From positions 1 through 64,000 of the forward strand of contig NZ_FRCH01000001.1 in NCBI RefSeq assembly GCF_900142825.1: a stretch of DNA of 64,000 bases. The letters are read 5' to 3'. How positions within the stretch are numbered: the stretch's first letter is position 1; each line of letters opens with the position of its first letter. The notes beneath the pieces were generated by a model. The model was not told the origin of the DNA, searched no databases, and worked only from the letters and a program-made list of their open reading frames with translations. Below are positions 21,194 through 30,568 of the stretch, in pieces. The DNA is from Rhodanobacter sp. OK091. Lineage in GTDB: Bacteria > Pseudomonadota > Gammaproteobacteria > Xanthomonadales > Rhodanobacteraceae. Position numbers and translations under genes: made by a program.

Positions 21194-22206
21194 GCGATTC
21201 CTTGAACGGCGTGCAAGGCCGTGATGCGCGCCACGAAACGGTCGCGCTGCGGATTATTCGTGAGGCTGTCCCAGCTCGCGCCCAGTGCGCCACGCAAGGC
21301 TGCCAGTCGTGCCGGCATCGGCGACGCCTCGCCTTGCATCGCGGCGATCGCCTCGTCCACGACCTCGGGGAAGCAGGCCAGCACCAGATCGCAACCGGCG
21401 CCCCGATGCGCCCGCACACGCTCGCCCACGCTGCCGGCGGCGCCGGCGGCAGCCATGCTGATGTCGTCGCTGATCACCGCGCCGGCGAAGCCCAGCTCGC
21501 CGCGCAGGATCTGTCCTATCCATACTCTCGAATAGCCGGCCGGCTGGCTGTCCACCGCCGGATAGGTCACGTGCGCCATCATCACCGCCTCGACCCGCGC
21601 CTCGATGCACTCGGCGAACGGCAGCAAGTCGTCGCGGCGGATCTCGTCCAGGCCGCGCGGATCGATCGCCTGCGCCTTGTGCGTATCGGTGGCGACCGAC
21701 CCATGCCCCGGGAAATGCTTGAGCACCGCCGCCATGCCGCCCAGGTGCATGCCGCGCACGTAAGCCTGGGCCAACTCGGCGGTCACCGCCGGATCGGCGT
21801 GGAACGCGCGCAGGCCGATCGCCGCATTGCCGCGGGCCAGGTCGACCACCGGAGCGAAACTGAAATCGACGCCGCTGGCGCGCAGCTCGCTGGCCATCAC
21901 CCAGGCGTGCTCTTCCGCCAGCCGCACCGCTTCGGTCGGGTCACGCGCGTAGACCGCGCCGATCGCCGCCAGCGGCGGCAGCCGGGTGAAGCCGTCGCGG
22001 AAGCGTTGCACCGGACCGCCTTCCTGATCGACCGCGATCAACAACTCCTCGCCGCCGGCTTCGCGGATCGCATCGCATAGCGCGATCAGCTGCTCGCGCG
22101 ATTGATAATTGCGCGCAAACAACAGCACGCCGGCCACGCCCGGCGCGGTGAGCCAGCGCTTCTCATGTTCGGCCAGTTCCAGCGCGGCCACGCCGATCAT
22201 TAGCAT
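21190..22206 (-). CDS. nagZ: Beta-N-acetylhexosaminidase NagZ
   Basis: 338 residues. Start at ATG 22206 gives MLMIGVA as in relatives; a second ATG at 22200 overlaps the upstream stop. GH3 motifs: KHFPGHGSVATDTHKAQAID with the catalytic Asp/His loop, and DDISM carrying the nucleophile Asp. NagZ removes GlcNAc from muropeptides in the cytosol, feeding cell-wall recycling and AmpC induction. Confidence 0.95.
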   Translation of the reverse strand: MLMIGVAALELAEHEKRWLTAPGVAGVLLFARNYQSREQLIALCDAIREAGGEELLIAVDQEGGPVQRFRDGFTRLPPLAAIGAVYARDPTEAVRLAEEHAWVMASELRASGVDFSFAPVVDLARGNAAIGLRAFHADPAVTAELAQAYVRGMHLGGMAAVLKHFPGHGSVATDTHKAQAIDPRGLDEIRRDDLLPFAECIEARVEAVMMAHVTYPAVDSQPAGYSRVWIGQILRGELGFAGAVISDDISMAAAGAAGSVGERVRAHRGAGCDLVLACFPEVVDEAIAAMQGEASPMPARLAALRGALGASWDSLTNNPQRDRFVARITALHAVQGIA

Positions 22207-22721
22207 GCGGCATCCTCGGCAGCGCGCTCGGCCGGCGACCACTGCCGGTAGGGATGCGCGATCAGATTGACGTTGTAATAGCGCGTCAGCGTGCTCACCT
22301 CGCGGCCCAGCCATGCCGGCCGCGGAAACGGTGCATCGATCGCCGGCAATTCGATCTCGGCGACGATCAGCCCGTGGTTGTCGCCCTCGAACTCATCGAC
22401 CTCGAACAGCATGCCGTCGACCCGCACATGATGGCGCACTTTCTCCAGCACGCCATCGCACAAGCTGTCCAGCAAGGTCCTGGCATCGGCCACCGGTATC
22501 GGGTACTCGAACTCGGCGCGCGCGATGCCCGGCGTGGCCGCCTTGATATTCAGCCACGCCTGTTCACCGGCGAGGCGGGCGCGCACCGAAGCGCGCGCAT
22601 GGCCGTCGCGCAGCGCCTGTGCACCGACCAGGTAACCCTGCGCGATGGGCTCGCTGTGTTCCACGGCTGCACGCCAGGCGTCGCTGGCCAGCAGAAATTT
22701 TCGTTCGATCTCGATGGGCAT
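22200..22721 (-). CDS. CYTH-domain protein (inorganic triphosphatase-like)
   Basis: 173 residues. It begins MPIEIERKFLL, the ExExK motif that binds metal and triphosphate, and continues with RARLAGEQAWLNIKAATPG and LIVAEIELPA. Stand-alone CYTH proteins hydrolyse tripolyphosphate or thiamine triphosphate. Overlaps nagZ by 7 bp, so the pair is co-transcribed. Confidence 0.9.
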   Translation of the reverse strand: MPIEIERKFLLASDAWRAAVEHSEPIAQGYLVGAQALRDGHARASVRARLAGEQAWLNIKAATPGIARAEFEYPIPVADARTLLDSLCDGVLEKVRHHVRVDGMLFEVDEFEGDNHGLIVAEIELPAIDAPFPRPAWLGREVSTLTRYYNVNLIAHPYRQWSPAERAAEDAAC

Positions 22722-22729
22722 GGAGGTCA

Positions 22730-22880
22730 GGAGTGAGTGGAGAGAAGTGAGGAGTGCGAGAGGGCAAAGGCAGGCGCGTCAGGCGCACCCTGCCCCGCCC
22801 GAATCGACATGGCGACGGCGAACAGTGGCACGCGTTGGCTTTCTCTCACTCCTCACTCCTCTCCACTCGTTCCTCGCTCT
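22730..22880. repeat. Purine/pyrimidine inverted repeat
   Basis: GGAGTGAGTGGAGAGAAGTG (22730 on) faces CTCACTCCTCACTCCTCTCC (22845 on), forming a long imperfect hairpin between the CYTH gene and rlmD. A related pair lies at 42724-42800. Probably a lineage-specific REP-like element. Confidence 0.65.
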
Positions 22881-24218
22881 TCAGCGTTCGAACAGCGCGA
22901 TCGACTCGACGTGCGCGGTATGCGGAAACATGTCCATCACGCCGGCCGACTTCAGCTTGAAGCCATGCTGGTTGACCAGGATGCCGGCATCGCGCGCCAG
23001 CGAAGCCGGATGGCAGGAGACGTAGACGATGCGGTGCGTCTGCTTGTGCGGCAGATACTCCAGCACCTTGTCGGCGCCGGCGCGTGGCGGATCGAGCAGC
23101 AGCTTGTCCCACGGCTGGCGCGCCCAGTCCGCGGCGCGCTGATCCTCGAACAGGTTCGCCACCTGGAAGCGTGCGTTGTCGATGCCGTTGCGCGCGGCGT
23201 TCTGCGCGGCGCGTTCGACCAGGCCGTGCTCGCCTTCCACGCCCACCACTTCGGCGACACGGCGCGCGATCGGCAAGGTGAAGTTGCCCAGACCGCAGAA
23301 CAGGTCCAGCACGCGATCGGTCGGCTGCGGATCGAGCAGCTCCAGCGTGCGCGCCATCATGCGCTGGTTCATGTCGGCGTTGACCTGCACGAAGTCCAGC
23401 GGATGGAACTCCAGTTCGACGTCGGCGACGGCCGCGTCGCCACTGGCGATGCGGAACGCCAGCCGCGGGTTCTCGGGCCACAGCGGATGCACGCTGCTGT
23501 TGCCGCCCGGCTGCAGATAGATCGCCAGCCCGTGCTGCTGGCCGAACGCGGTCAGCGCCGCCAGATCGCGCTCGCTCAGCGGCTGCATGTGGCGGAACAC
23601 CAGCGCCATCAGCTCGTCGCCGGCGGCGAACTCGATCTGCGGGATGGTGTCGACCGCGTCCATCCCGCTGAGCAGGTCGGCGAGCAGGCCGACCTTGGGA
23701 CCCAGCGCCGGATGCATCACCTCGCACTGCTGGATCTCGGCGACGAAGCGCGGGTTCTGCTCTTCGCGGAAACCGACCAGCACGCGGCCCTTCTTCATCA
23801 CGTTGCGCACCGACAGACGACCTTTGCGCCGATAACCCCACGGCTCGCCGGTCAGTGGCGGCAGCCACAGCTGCGGGCTGACCTTGCCGATGCGTTCGAA
23901 GTTTTCCGACAACACGCGCTGCTTGGCCGCGATCTGCGATTCGGCATCCAGATGCTGCAGCGAGCAGCCGCTGCAATGCGCGAAATGCCGGCAGCGCGGT
24001 TCGACCCGATGCGGCGACGGCACGATCACTTCGACCACGTCGGCCTCGTCGAAATGGCGATGGCGTTTGCGCAGGCGGGCCATGACTTGTTCGCCCAGCA
24101 GCCCGCCACTGACGAATACCGTCTTGCCGTCGATGCGGGCCACGCCGCGGCCGTCATGGCTGAGGTCGGTGATGTGGGCTTCGAACGGAGTCGACGGAAC
24201 GGAGTTGGATCGGGACAT
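22881..24218 (-). CDS. rlmD: 23S rRNA (uracil-1939-C5) methyltransferase RlmD
   Basis: 445 residues. N-terminal TRAM domain (about 10-65, THVAR-like ISH motifs replaced by TDLSHDGRGVARIDGKTVF). Iron-sulfur cysteines in CRHFAHCSGCSLQH (about 87-100). SAM-binding LDLFCGLGNFTLPIARR and DPPRAGADK; catalytic cysteine in IVYVSCHPASLARD. Length is normal for RumA/RlmD. Monocistronic between repeat-filled gaps. Confidence 0.95.
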   Translation of the reverse strand: MSRSNSVPSTPFEAHITDLSHDGRGVARIDGKTVFVSGGLLGEQVMARLRKRHRHFDEADVVEVIVPSPHRVEPRCRHFAHCSGCSLQHLDAESQIAAKQRVLSENFERIGKVSPQLWLPPLTGEPWGYRRKGRLSVRNVMKKGRVLVGFREEQNPRFVAEIQQCEVMHPALGPKVGLLADLLSGMDAVDTIPQIEFAAGDELMALVFRHMQPLSERDLAALTAFGQQHGLAIYLQPGGNSSVHPLWPENPRLAFRIASGDAAVADVELEFHPLDFVQVNADMNQRMMARTLELLDPQPTDRVLDLFCGLGNFTLPIARRVAEVVGVEGEHGLVERAAQNAARNGIDNARFQVANLFEDQRAADWARQPWDKLLLDPPRAGADKVLEYLPHKQTHRIVYVSCHPASLARDAGILVNQHGFKLKSAGVMDMFPHTAHVESIALFER

Positions 24219-24318
24219 GAGGCTCGGATGGATAAGGCCGCTAGGGCTGGCCGCCGATTATCCCAGATCGGCCCGGATGACGCCTGGCGTCATCCGGGGC
24301 CTGCATGGAGCCCCTTTT

Positions 24319-24390
24319 TGTAGGAGCCCGCGTGCGGGCGATGCTTTTGGTGAATACGCGAAGAGCATCGCCCGCACGCGGGCTCCTACA
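24319..24390. repeat. GTAGGAGC-type REP pair
   Basis: A 27-bp perfect inverted repeat: TGTAGGAGCCCGCGTGCG... from 24319 and its complement ending GCGGGCTCCTACA at 24390, loop about 18 bp. Next to it (24277-24300) is a smaller palindrome, GGATGACGCC / GGCGTCATCC. Lies in the gap after ydbL. Confidence 0.85.
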
Positions 24391-24414
24391 CAGGAGCAGC
24401 GCGCGACCGCGCGC

Positions 24415-25023
24415 TTATTTCTTCTGCCAGGCCCCGGCGGCGTTCTGGTAGTACCAGCCGGCGCGCGCCTTATCGATCCAGGTCTTGGCGAAGGTGGCGC
24501 GGATCTGCGGTGCCCACTCGGGGTGGTTGTTGGCGTTGGCGATCTCGCCGTACAGCGCGGTGCGGTCGCGGTTTTCGTCGGCCACCGTGGCACTGGCCTG
24601 CGCGCGCTGGCTCAACGGCACCTTGGCGGCATCGCGCATGGCGACCATGCCGTCGTTGGTGAAACCGACCGCGCCGCTGTCCAGCAGATCGCCCAGCGGG
24701 CCCTGGAAGCGGTCGTGCATGCGTCCGCGAATCGCCTCGGTGGCAGGGGTCTGGATACGGATGTTCGGCGTGTCGGCGGCGTAAGCGGCCGGAATCAGCA
24801 AGTCAAGCAGCATCGCCGAGGGGGGCTGGGCATCGCTCTTCGCCGCCGGCTTCTGCTCTTTCGGCGCCGGTGTGGTGGCGGGACTAGCCGACTCCAGCAC
24901 GTTGCCGATGAACTGATCGGCGGCTTTCTGCGCCGCCGCCTCGGGGAAATACACGTTGATGGTGACGCAGCCGACCAACGCCACGGCCAGCGAGGTCAGG
25001 ATGACGTAGACGAGCTTGCGCAT
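24415..25023 (-). CDS. ydbL: YdbL-like DUF1318 lipoprotein with YnbE-like N-terminus
   Basis: 202 residues. Lipobox LVGC with Cys19, so the mature protein is lipidated; CVTINVYFPEAAAQKAADQF follows. A proline/alanine/lysine linker (about 50-70) leads to a C-terminal DUF1318/YdbL part (ENRDRTALYGEIANANNHPE, then TWIDKARAGWYYQNAAGAW). E. coli YdbL is about 110 residues with a plain signal peptide, and a separate small lipoprotein YnbE sits beside it; here both features are in one chain. Follows ydbH by 48 bp. Together they probably help move phospholipids across the envelope. Confidence 0.8.
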   Translation of the reverse strand: MRKLVYVILTSLAVALVGCVTINVYFPEAAAQKAADQFIGNVLESASPATTPAPKEQKPAAKSDAQPPSAMLLDLLIPAAYAADTPNIRIQTPATEAIRGRMHDRFQGPLGDLLDSGAVGFTNDGMVAMRDAAKVPLSQRAQASATVADENRDRTALYGEIANANNHPEWAPQIRATFAKTWIDKARAGWYYQNAAGAWQKK

Positions 25024-25071
25024 GACAGACTCCAGCGGTTTGGAATACGGAAAGAACAGACGACCCGTCGA

Positions 25072-27093
25072 TCAGCGGATTTGCGGGGCAGAGCCATTGA
25101 TGGCTTCGCGCAACCGTCGCACCAGCGTCGGCCAGTCGACCTGAGTCTGATGGCCGATCACTTGCAACCGCGGCAAGCCGCTGCCTTCGACGATAGTGTA
25201 GCCGTCGCCGGTGGTCTGCAGACCGCTCATCTGGCAGACCGTGCCCTGCAACGTGCAATTGAGGCCGATCTGTTTGTAGCCGAAGGTCTTGAACAGTTTC
25301 AGCATGGCGCCTTGCAAGCCGGCGGCGATGCCTCCGCCGCCGACGGCGGTGAGGTTGTTCACCGCGCGCTGGCTGATCCGTCCACCGCTGCCGGCGAGCA
25401 AGCTCGCCTTGAACGCAGCCGGACTCCAGTCGACCAGCCGCAGGTCGTCGATCGAGCCGTCCATCCGTCCGGTGATGCCGCCGAAATCGAACACGCTGGT
25501 GATCGCCGCCAGATCCAGCTGCTTCATGGCGATGTCGCCATTCAATACCGGGTTGGGCCCGAACGGCTGCTGCAGCGAAAGCCGGGTGACGTCGACGAAG
25601 CCGCCGAACAGGCTGGCCGACAGCCCGCCCTGCAATTCGAAGCGGTCATCGACCCAGCGCAGCGAGGGAATGGCGCCGCCCAGCGTGCCGGGAAATGCCG
25701 GCCAGCCCATCGCCTGGCTGAACGCTGTCATGTCCACGCCGGTCAGCACCGCCGATGTCGACAATCGCTGCCCTTTCGCCGCCGCCGGACGCCAATCCAG
25801 ATCGCCGATGCGCAGGCGTCCCTTCAACACCGGTACCTCGAGCGGTTGCTGCAGGCTGAGCGTGCCGGCATGACTGCGCCACTGCGACTGCGCGGCCCCG
25901 TTGAGCACCCGATAGAACTGCACGCTGCGCCAGGCCAGCGTGGTCGCCGGCCGTTCGCCCTGACTCGCCCAGTCCAGTCCACCGCGCAAGTTGTCGATCG
26001 CCAGCCGCCCATCGGCGTCAGCCAGATTCAGCCCATCGGTCGTGAACGCGAAGCCATGCGGACCATCCGCGCGCAGATCCACGCTGCCGCCGAGCTGACC
26101 GACGATATGCATGTCGCGCAGGCCCAATGTGGCCAGCCAGGCTTGGCCGTAGCGCTGGTAGGCTGCGGGGAAACTTGCGTGCAGGCGATCAAGCTTGAGC
26201 ATTTTCAGCTCGCCTTTCGCACCGAATGCCAGCGCGCCGTCGAGCTGCAGCGCATCGGCATCATTCACCCGCAACCGGCTCAATTCGATCGCGCCGTTCT
26301 GCGCATCGGCGTGCAGGCCAAGCTGCACCGGATGATCCGGCAACTTGGCGTAAAGCGGGCCCAGCAGCAACTCGCCGCCATGCAGGCTGGCATCCAGATC
26401 GATCCGGGCCGGCCCACCGGTGCTATCGAGGCTGAACCGGCCCGTGCCGTTCAGCCCCTGCCCGGCCAAGGTCCCGGTCGGGGTGTCGAAGCCCGCGCCA
26501 TTGAGCGTGAATTGGCCGGAGGATTGCAGTCCGGTATCGCGCAGATCCAGCGCCAGTTCGGCATCCACCCGGCCGCTGGTAGGACGGCCTGACCACACCG
26601 TGCTCAGCAGTCCCTGCAGCCATCCCGCGGGAAGATCGTTCAAGTGGATCTGCGCGTGCGTGGTTTGATCCAGCGGCAATGCGGCGCTCGCGTGCGTCTT
26701 GCCCTGCAGGATATCGATCAGCAAGGTATTGGCCGACGTGCTGAGCTGGACGTTCACATGGGCATCGCTCAGCGCCCCGCCCGGAGCGCCGGCCACACGT
26801 GCCGTGCCGTCGAGAGTCCAGAGCAGGTGTTGGTCCCGTTTCAGGTTGCCATCGAGGTTCAGGCCCAGCCGCCGCCAGCCCATCGCCGGCACGTCCGCCT
26901 GGCCGGCACGCAATTGCAGCTGAAGTCCGCCGGCAGTGTCCTCACCGAGCCTGACGGTCACCGTCTGCAAATGCACGCCAGGCAAGGTGATCGACTTCGC
27001 CGTCAGCAGCACGTCCGCCCGTGCGGGCAGCATCCAGCCCAGCCCCAACAGGAGGCAGCAACACAGCAAAAGATGGCTTGATGTCGGACGCAT
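25072..27093 (-). CDS. ydbH: YdbH-family AsmA-like envelope protein
   Basis: 673 residues from ATG 27093; the reading frame stays open far upstream but only this start gives an export signal (SHLLLCCCLLLGLGWMLPARA). Long beta-rich repeats of the AsmA/TamB type, with the YdbH-specific C-terminus (FGGITGRMDGSIDDLRLVDW, then [20 protein letters not shown] and TLQGTVCQMSGLQ). In E. coli YdbH is one of the redundant inter-membrane lipid-transport bridges and works with YnbE and YdbL. Its gene is divergent from the response regulator at 27127. Confidence 0.85.
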   Translation of the reverse strand: MRPTSSHLLLCCCLLLGLGWMLPARADVLLTAKSITLPGVHLQTVTVRLGEDTAGGLQLQLRAGQADVPAMGWRRLGLNLDGNLKRDQHLLWTLDGTARVAGAPGGALSDAHVNVQLSTSANTLLIDILQGKTHASAALPLDQTTHAQIHLNDLPAGWLQGLLSTVWSGRPTSGRVDAELALDLRDTGLQSSGQFTLNGAGFDTPTGTLAGQGLNGTGRFSLDSTGGPARIDLDASLHGGELLLGPLYAKLPDHPVQLGLHADAQNGAIELSRLRVNDADALQLDGALAFGAKGELKMLKLDRLHASFPAAYQRYGQAWLATLGLRDMHIVGQLGGSVDLRADGPHGFAFTTDGLNLADADGRLAIDNLRGGLDWASQGERPATTLAWRSVQFYRVLNGAAQSQWRSHAGTLSLQQPLEVPVLKGRLRIGDLDWRPAAAKGQRLSTSAVLTGVDMTAFSQAMGWPAFPGTLGGAIPSLRWVDDRFELQGGLSASLFGGFVDVTRLSLQQPFGPNPVLNGDIAMKQLDLAAITSVFDFGGITGRMDGSIDDLRLVDWSPAAFKASLLAGSGGRISQRAVNNLTAVGGGGIAAGLQGAMLKLFKTFGYKQIGLNCTLQGTVCQMSGLQTTGDGYTIVEGSGLPRLQVIGHQTQVDWPTLVRRLREAINGSAPQIR

Positions 27094-27126
27094 GTCGCGC
27101 CATTCTGCCAAATTAAGCTGAACGAC

Positions 27127-27876
27127 ATGGATTTCGTCATGACCAGCCATCCCGCCAGGCCCGATTTCGCCCCTACCGATGCCACCGGTCCACGCGTACT
27201 GGTGGCCGACGACGACCCCGGCAGCTGCCGTTTCCTGTGCGACGGGCTGCGTTCGCTGGGTGCCCGGGTGGAAACCTGCACGGATGGACGGGCGGCATGG
27301 GAACGCGCCCGCACCGAGGCGTTCGACCTGTTGTTGCTGGACTGCCGCATGCCCGGCGCCGGCGCCTTGTGGATTCTCGGCTCGCTGCGGGGCGACGCGC
27401 AGGCACGGTCGACCGACGGCGTGGCGGTGGCCACCACCGCCGAGCTGGACCCGGGCGACCGTCAGTCGCTGCTTGCGGCCGGCTTCAGCGAGATTCTGAT
27501 CAAGCCCTGCAAACTGGCCGATCTGCAACGCGTGCTGGCGCTGGTGCAGCCCGAGCAGGCTGATGCCTCTGTACTCGATAACCATGCCGCGCTGACCGCC
27601 ACCGGCGACGCCACCACCATGCAGGCGCTGCGGCTGCTGTTGCGCGAAGAGCTGGCCCTGCTCCATCAGGAACTGGACTCGCTGAGCCAGAACCATGCCG
27701 GCTTCAGCGAACGACTGCACCGGCTGCGCTCATCCTGCGGCTTCTGCGGCGCTACCGCGCTGTCATCGCAAACCATCCTGCTGCAGCAACAGCTGACGCA
27801 ACACGGCGCAACCCCGGCTGCACTGGCAAGATTCCGCAAGGCGCTGCTGGAGACGCTGCAGGCGCTCGATCACTGA
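27127..27876 (+). CDS. Response regulator with receiver and HPt-like C-terminal region
   Basis: 249 residues (ATG 27127; a second ATG at 27139 is possible). Receiver domain at about 22-135: VLVADDDPGSCRF with the acidic pair, the phospho-acceptor Asp in LLLLDCRMPG (about 73), and the switch lysine in ILIKPC (about 121). The C-terminus (about 155-249) is helical (LLREELALLHQELDSLSQNH, then FSERLHRLRSSCGFCGA) and may be an HPt domain, with the usual histidine position near LHRLRSSCGF. No DNA-binding domain and no adjacent kinase gene. Confidence 0.8.
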   Translation: MDFVMTSHPARPDFAPTDATGPRVLVADDDPGSCRFLCDGLRSLGARVETCTDGRAAWERARTEAFDLLLLDCRMPGAGALWILGSLRGDAQARSTDGVAVATTAELDPGDRQSLLAAGFSEILIKPCKLADLQRVLALVQPEQADASVLDNHAALTATGDATTMQALRLLLREELALLHQELDSLSQNHAGFSERLHRLRSSCGFCGATALSSQTILLQQQLTQHGATPAALARFRKALLETLQALDH

Positions 27877-27889
27877 GGATGCTCTGATC

Positions 27890-28010
27890 AACCTCTATTT
27901 TCGTCATTCCCGCGAAAGCGGGAACCCAGTGTCTTTCATCATGTAACACGTGGATACACAAAGGCACTGGATCCCGGATATCGCTTCGCGATTCCGGGAT
28001 GACGAGCAAA
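27890..28010. repeat. REP-like composite repeat
   Basis: TCGTCATTCCCGCGAAAGCG (27900 on) and GATTCCGGGATGACGAG (to about 28008) frame a 100-bp unit with inner CCGGATATCGCTTCGCGATTCCGG hairpins in parts. Located between the response regulator and the 3' end of recO; it may end both transcripts. Confidence 0.65.
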
Positions 28011-28022
28011 ATCAGACGTTCC

Positions 28023-28745
28023 CTAACGGTTCGTCGGTTGCCGCGAAACCGCCATCGCCAGCACGCGCCAGGCACGCAATTCGCCGCCGCCCAGATGAAA
28101 TCGAATGACGTCGCGCATCATGTCGCGCAGCGCTTTCAAGCCGATGTTGTCGGGCATCTCGTCCTGCTCCAGCGCCAGCAGGTCGCTGCCGCGCAGGGCG
28201 TGCGCGCTGCCGGGAGCACAACGCACGGCACCTTGCTCGACCATATAACGATAGGACGCCTCGGGCAGCAGGGCTTCGCCGGTGGCCGAGTCGTATTGCA
28301 GCTGCAGGCCGTAACCGATCGCCTCCAGCAGGTCGCGCTCGAACCGGCGCAGGCTCCACGCCAGCGATTCGCCGGCGGCCAGCCGCGCCAGCGTCTGCGC
28401 ATAAGCGTCGAACAGCAGCGGGAACGGGTCCTGCCGCTCGGTCAGGCGAACCACCAGTTCGTTGAGATACAGCCCGGCCAGACCGGCGTCGCCGGACAGG
28501 CGCACGGGGGCTCCCACCACCTCGACCGCAGTCAGCGTGGCCATCTCGCCACGCAACAGCAGATCCATCGCCAGCGGATGGAACGGTTCCAGCTGGGCGC
28601 GGCGCAGGCGCGCGCGTTCGCCACGCACGCCCCGGGCCACCACCCCGAGCCGGCCATGTTCGCGGGTCAGGCATTCCAGCAACAGCGACGTCTCGCGGTA
28701 AGGCCGCGCGTGCAGGACGTAGGCGGGTTGCTGTTCAAGGCGCAT
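28023..28745 (-). CDS. recO: DNA repair protein RecO
   Basis: 240 residues with the N-terminal OB fold (QQPAYVLHARPYRETSLLLE, then GVVARGVRGERAR) and the helical C-terminal half (LYLNELVVRLTERQDPFPLL). RecO loads RecA with RecR on SSB-coated DNA. Last gene of the lepA-lepB-DUF4845-rnc-era-recO block, 66 bp after era. Confidence 0.93.
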   Translation of the reverse strand: MRLEQQPAYVLHARPYRETSLLLECLTREHGRLGVVARGVRGERARLRRAQLEPFHPLAMDLLLRGEMATLTAVEVVGAPVRLSGDAGLAGLYLNELVVRLTERQDPFPLLFDAYAQTLARLAAGESLAWSLRRFERDLLEAIGYGLQLQYDSATGEALLPEASYRYMVEQGAVRCAPGSAHALRGSDLLALEQDEMPDNIGLKALRDMMRDVIRFHLGGGELRAWRVLAMAVSRQPTNR

Positions 28746-28811
28746 GGGGAACCGACAGTGACGAATCGGAACAACCCGGCATGGCCGTGGCGATTCCCGA
28801 CTCCATGGGGC

Positions 28812-29744
28812 TTAATCCGTATAGCCGAATTTCTTCAACATGTTCTCGTCGTCGACCCAGCCCTCGCGCACCTTCACCCAGAGCTTGAGGAACACCTTGC
28901 GCTCGAACATGCGCTCCATGTGGCGCCGGGCGCTGGTACCGATGGCCTTGAGCTGGGCGCCGCCGTTACCGATCACGATCGCCTTCTGGCCGTCGCGCTC
29001 GACCCAGATGATGGCGTGGATTTCGGCAATGCCGTCGGGACGGTCGTTGAACTGCTCGATCTCCACCGTGGTCGCGTACGGCAGCTCCTGATCGAGCCGC
29101 AGCATCAGCTGCTCGCGCACCATTTCGGCGGCGAGGAAGCGCTCGCTGCGATCGGTGACTTCGTCCTCGCCGTACACCGGTGGCTGCACCGGCAGGCGCT
29201 TCAGGATGGCCTGTTCCAGCTCCTTCAGGCCTTGCTCCTTGAGCGCGCTGACGTAATGAATTTCGTCGTAGCTGTGTTTCGCCACCAGATCGGCCACGAA
29301 CGGCAGCATCACCGTCTTGTCCTTGTTCAGATCGACCTTGTTGATCACCAGCAAGCGCGGCGACGATTGTTCGACCAGCGCGGCGTACAGCGCCTCGTCC
29401 TCGTCGGTGAAACGGCCGGCCTCGATCACCTGTACCACCAGGTCGACATCATTGATCGCCGAACGCGCGGCGCGGTTGAGGCTGCGGTTCATCGCCCGCT
29501 TGGCGCCACGGTGCAGGCCGGGCGTGTCGACATACATGATCTGGCCGGCTTCGGTGGTGTTGATGCCGAGGATGCGATGGCGCGTGGTCTGCGGCCGCGG
29601 GCTGATGATCGACAGGCGATATCCGATCAGCGCATTGAGCAGCGTGGACTTGCCCACGTTGGGACGGCCGGCCAAGGCGACCGTGCCGCAGCGGAAATTC
29701 TCATGCGGCAAGGTGCCGGCGGCTGGATCCAGTTCGTGGTTCAT
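28812..29744 (-). CDS. era: GTPase Era
   Basis: 310 residues from ATG 29744. G1 GRPNVGKST, G3 DTPGLH, G4 NKVD, G5-like VSALKEQGL; C-terminal KH domain with IVIGNGGAQLKAIGTSAR. Era binds 16S rRNA and assists 30S maturation. It lies 161 bp downstream of rnc, a wider gap than usual. Confidence 0.97.
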   Translation of the reverse strand: MNHELDPAAGTLPHENFRCGTVALAGRPNVGKSTLLNALIGYRLSIISPRPQTTRHRILGINTTEAGQIMYVDTPGLHRGAKRAMNRSLNRAARSAINDVDLVVQVIEAGRFTDEDEALYAALVEQSSPRLLVINKVDLNKDKTVMLPFVADLVAKHSYDEIHYVSALKEQGLKELEQAILKRLPVQPPVYGEDEVTDRSERFLAAEMVREQLMLRLDQELPYATTVEIEQFNDRPDGIAEIHAIIWVERDGQKAIVIGNGGAQLKAIGTSARRHMERMFERKVFLKLWVKVREGWVDDENMLKKFGYTD

Positions 29745-29905
29745 GACGTGATGTGCTCGACAAGTCGGATGGCAAGTGTAGTGCTTCGCCGGAAGCGGCA
29801 TGCTGCCGACGAGCGCGCATGCCGCGGCGGACGGCGGCGCAAGGCCCGCGCCGGCTGGCGCATGGATGAAGATGAACGCGTCAGGATCCGAGGCAGGGAT
29901 CCGGT

Positions 29906-30565
29906 TCAGGGTTTGCGCGGCTGCTCCAGCAACCGGTTCAGCACGATCTCGGCCGCGTCCTGCTCGGCGGCGCGGCGGCTGCTGCCGCGAGCCTCGGCCG
30001 CCAGCGGCAACGGCTCGTCGATCGCGCAGCTGACATCGAATGTCTTGGCATGATCATCGCCATGAGTGGCGGTCAGCTCGTATTGCGGCAGCGGCCAGCC
30101 ACCTGCCTGCAGATGCTCCTGCAGCCGTGTCTTGGCATCCTTGGAGGATCGCCGCAACGCCGCGATACGCTCGCCGAACAGCGCGCGCACGACATCGCGG
30201 CAGGCGTCGAAACCGCCATCCAGATACACCGCGGCGACCAGCGCCTCGAACGCGTCGGCCAGGATCGAATCGCGCCGGAAACCGCCGGTCTTCAACTCGC
30301 CGGGACCGAGTTTCAACTCGTCGCCCAGCTCGAGTTCGCGGGCGATCACCGCCAGTGCCTGGCCGTTGACCAACTGCGCGCGCAGCCGCGACAGTTCACC
30401 TTCGTTGGACTTGGGGTGAACTTCGAACAGCAACTCGGCGATGATGGCGCCCAGCAGCGCGTCGCCGAGAAATTCCAGACGCTCGTTGTTCGGTTTGCCG
30501 ATGCTGCGGTGGGTGAGCGCCAGCAACGCCAGCGCCGGATCGCGAAAACGATAATTGAGCTTCAA
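29906..30565 (-). CDS. rnc: Ribonuclease III
   Basis: 219 residues. Catalytic signature ERLEFLGDALLG (about 28-39), later catalytic residues in DAFEALVAAVYLDGG, and the dsRNA-binding domain (KTRLQEHLQAG ... GSSRRAAEQDAAEIVL). The start is TTG 30565, three bases after the stop of the upstream gene, without a clear ribosome site, so it is probably translated by coupling. An in-frame stop upstream excludes a longer form. Confidence 0.95.
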   Translation of the reverse strand: MKLNYRFRDPALALLALTHRSIGKPNNERLEFLGDALLGAIIAELLFEVHPKSNEGELSRLRAQLVNGQALAVIARELELGDELKLGPGELKTGGFRRDSILADAFEALVAAVYLDGGFDACRDVVRALFGERIAALRRSSKDAKTRLQEHLQAGGWPLPQYELTATHGDDHAKTFDVSCAIDEPLPLAAEARGSSRRAAEQDAAEIVLNRLLEQPRKP

Positions 30566-30568
30566 AAG

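Noticed and set aside
23884-26592. 902-codon plus frame opposite rlmD, ydbL and ydbH
   Set aside because: Crosses three real genes on the other strand; composition is a mirror of them.
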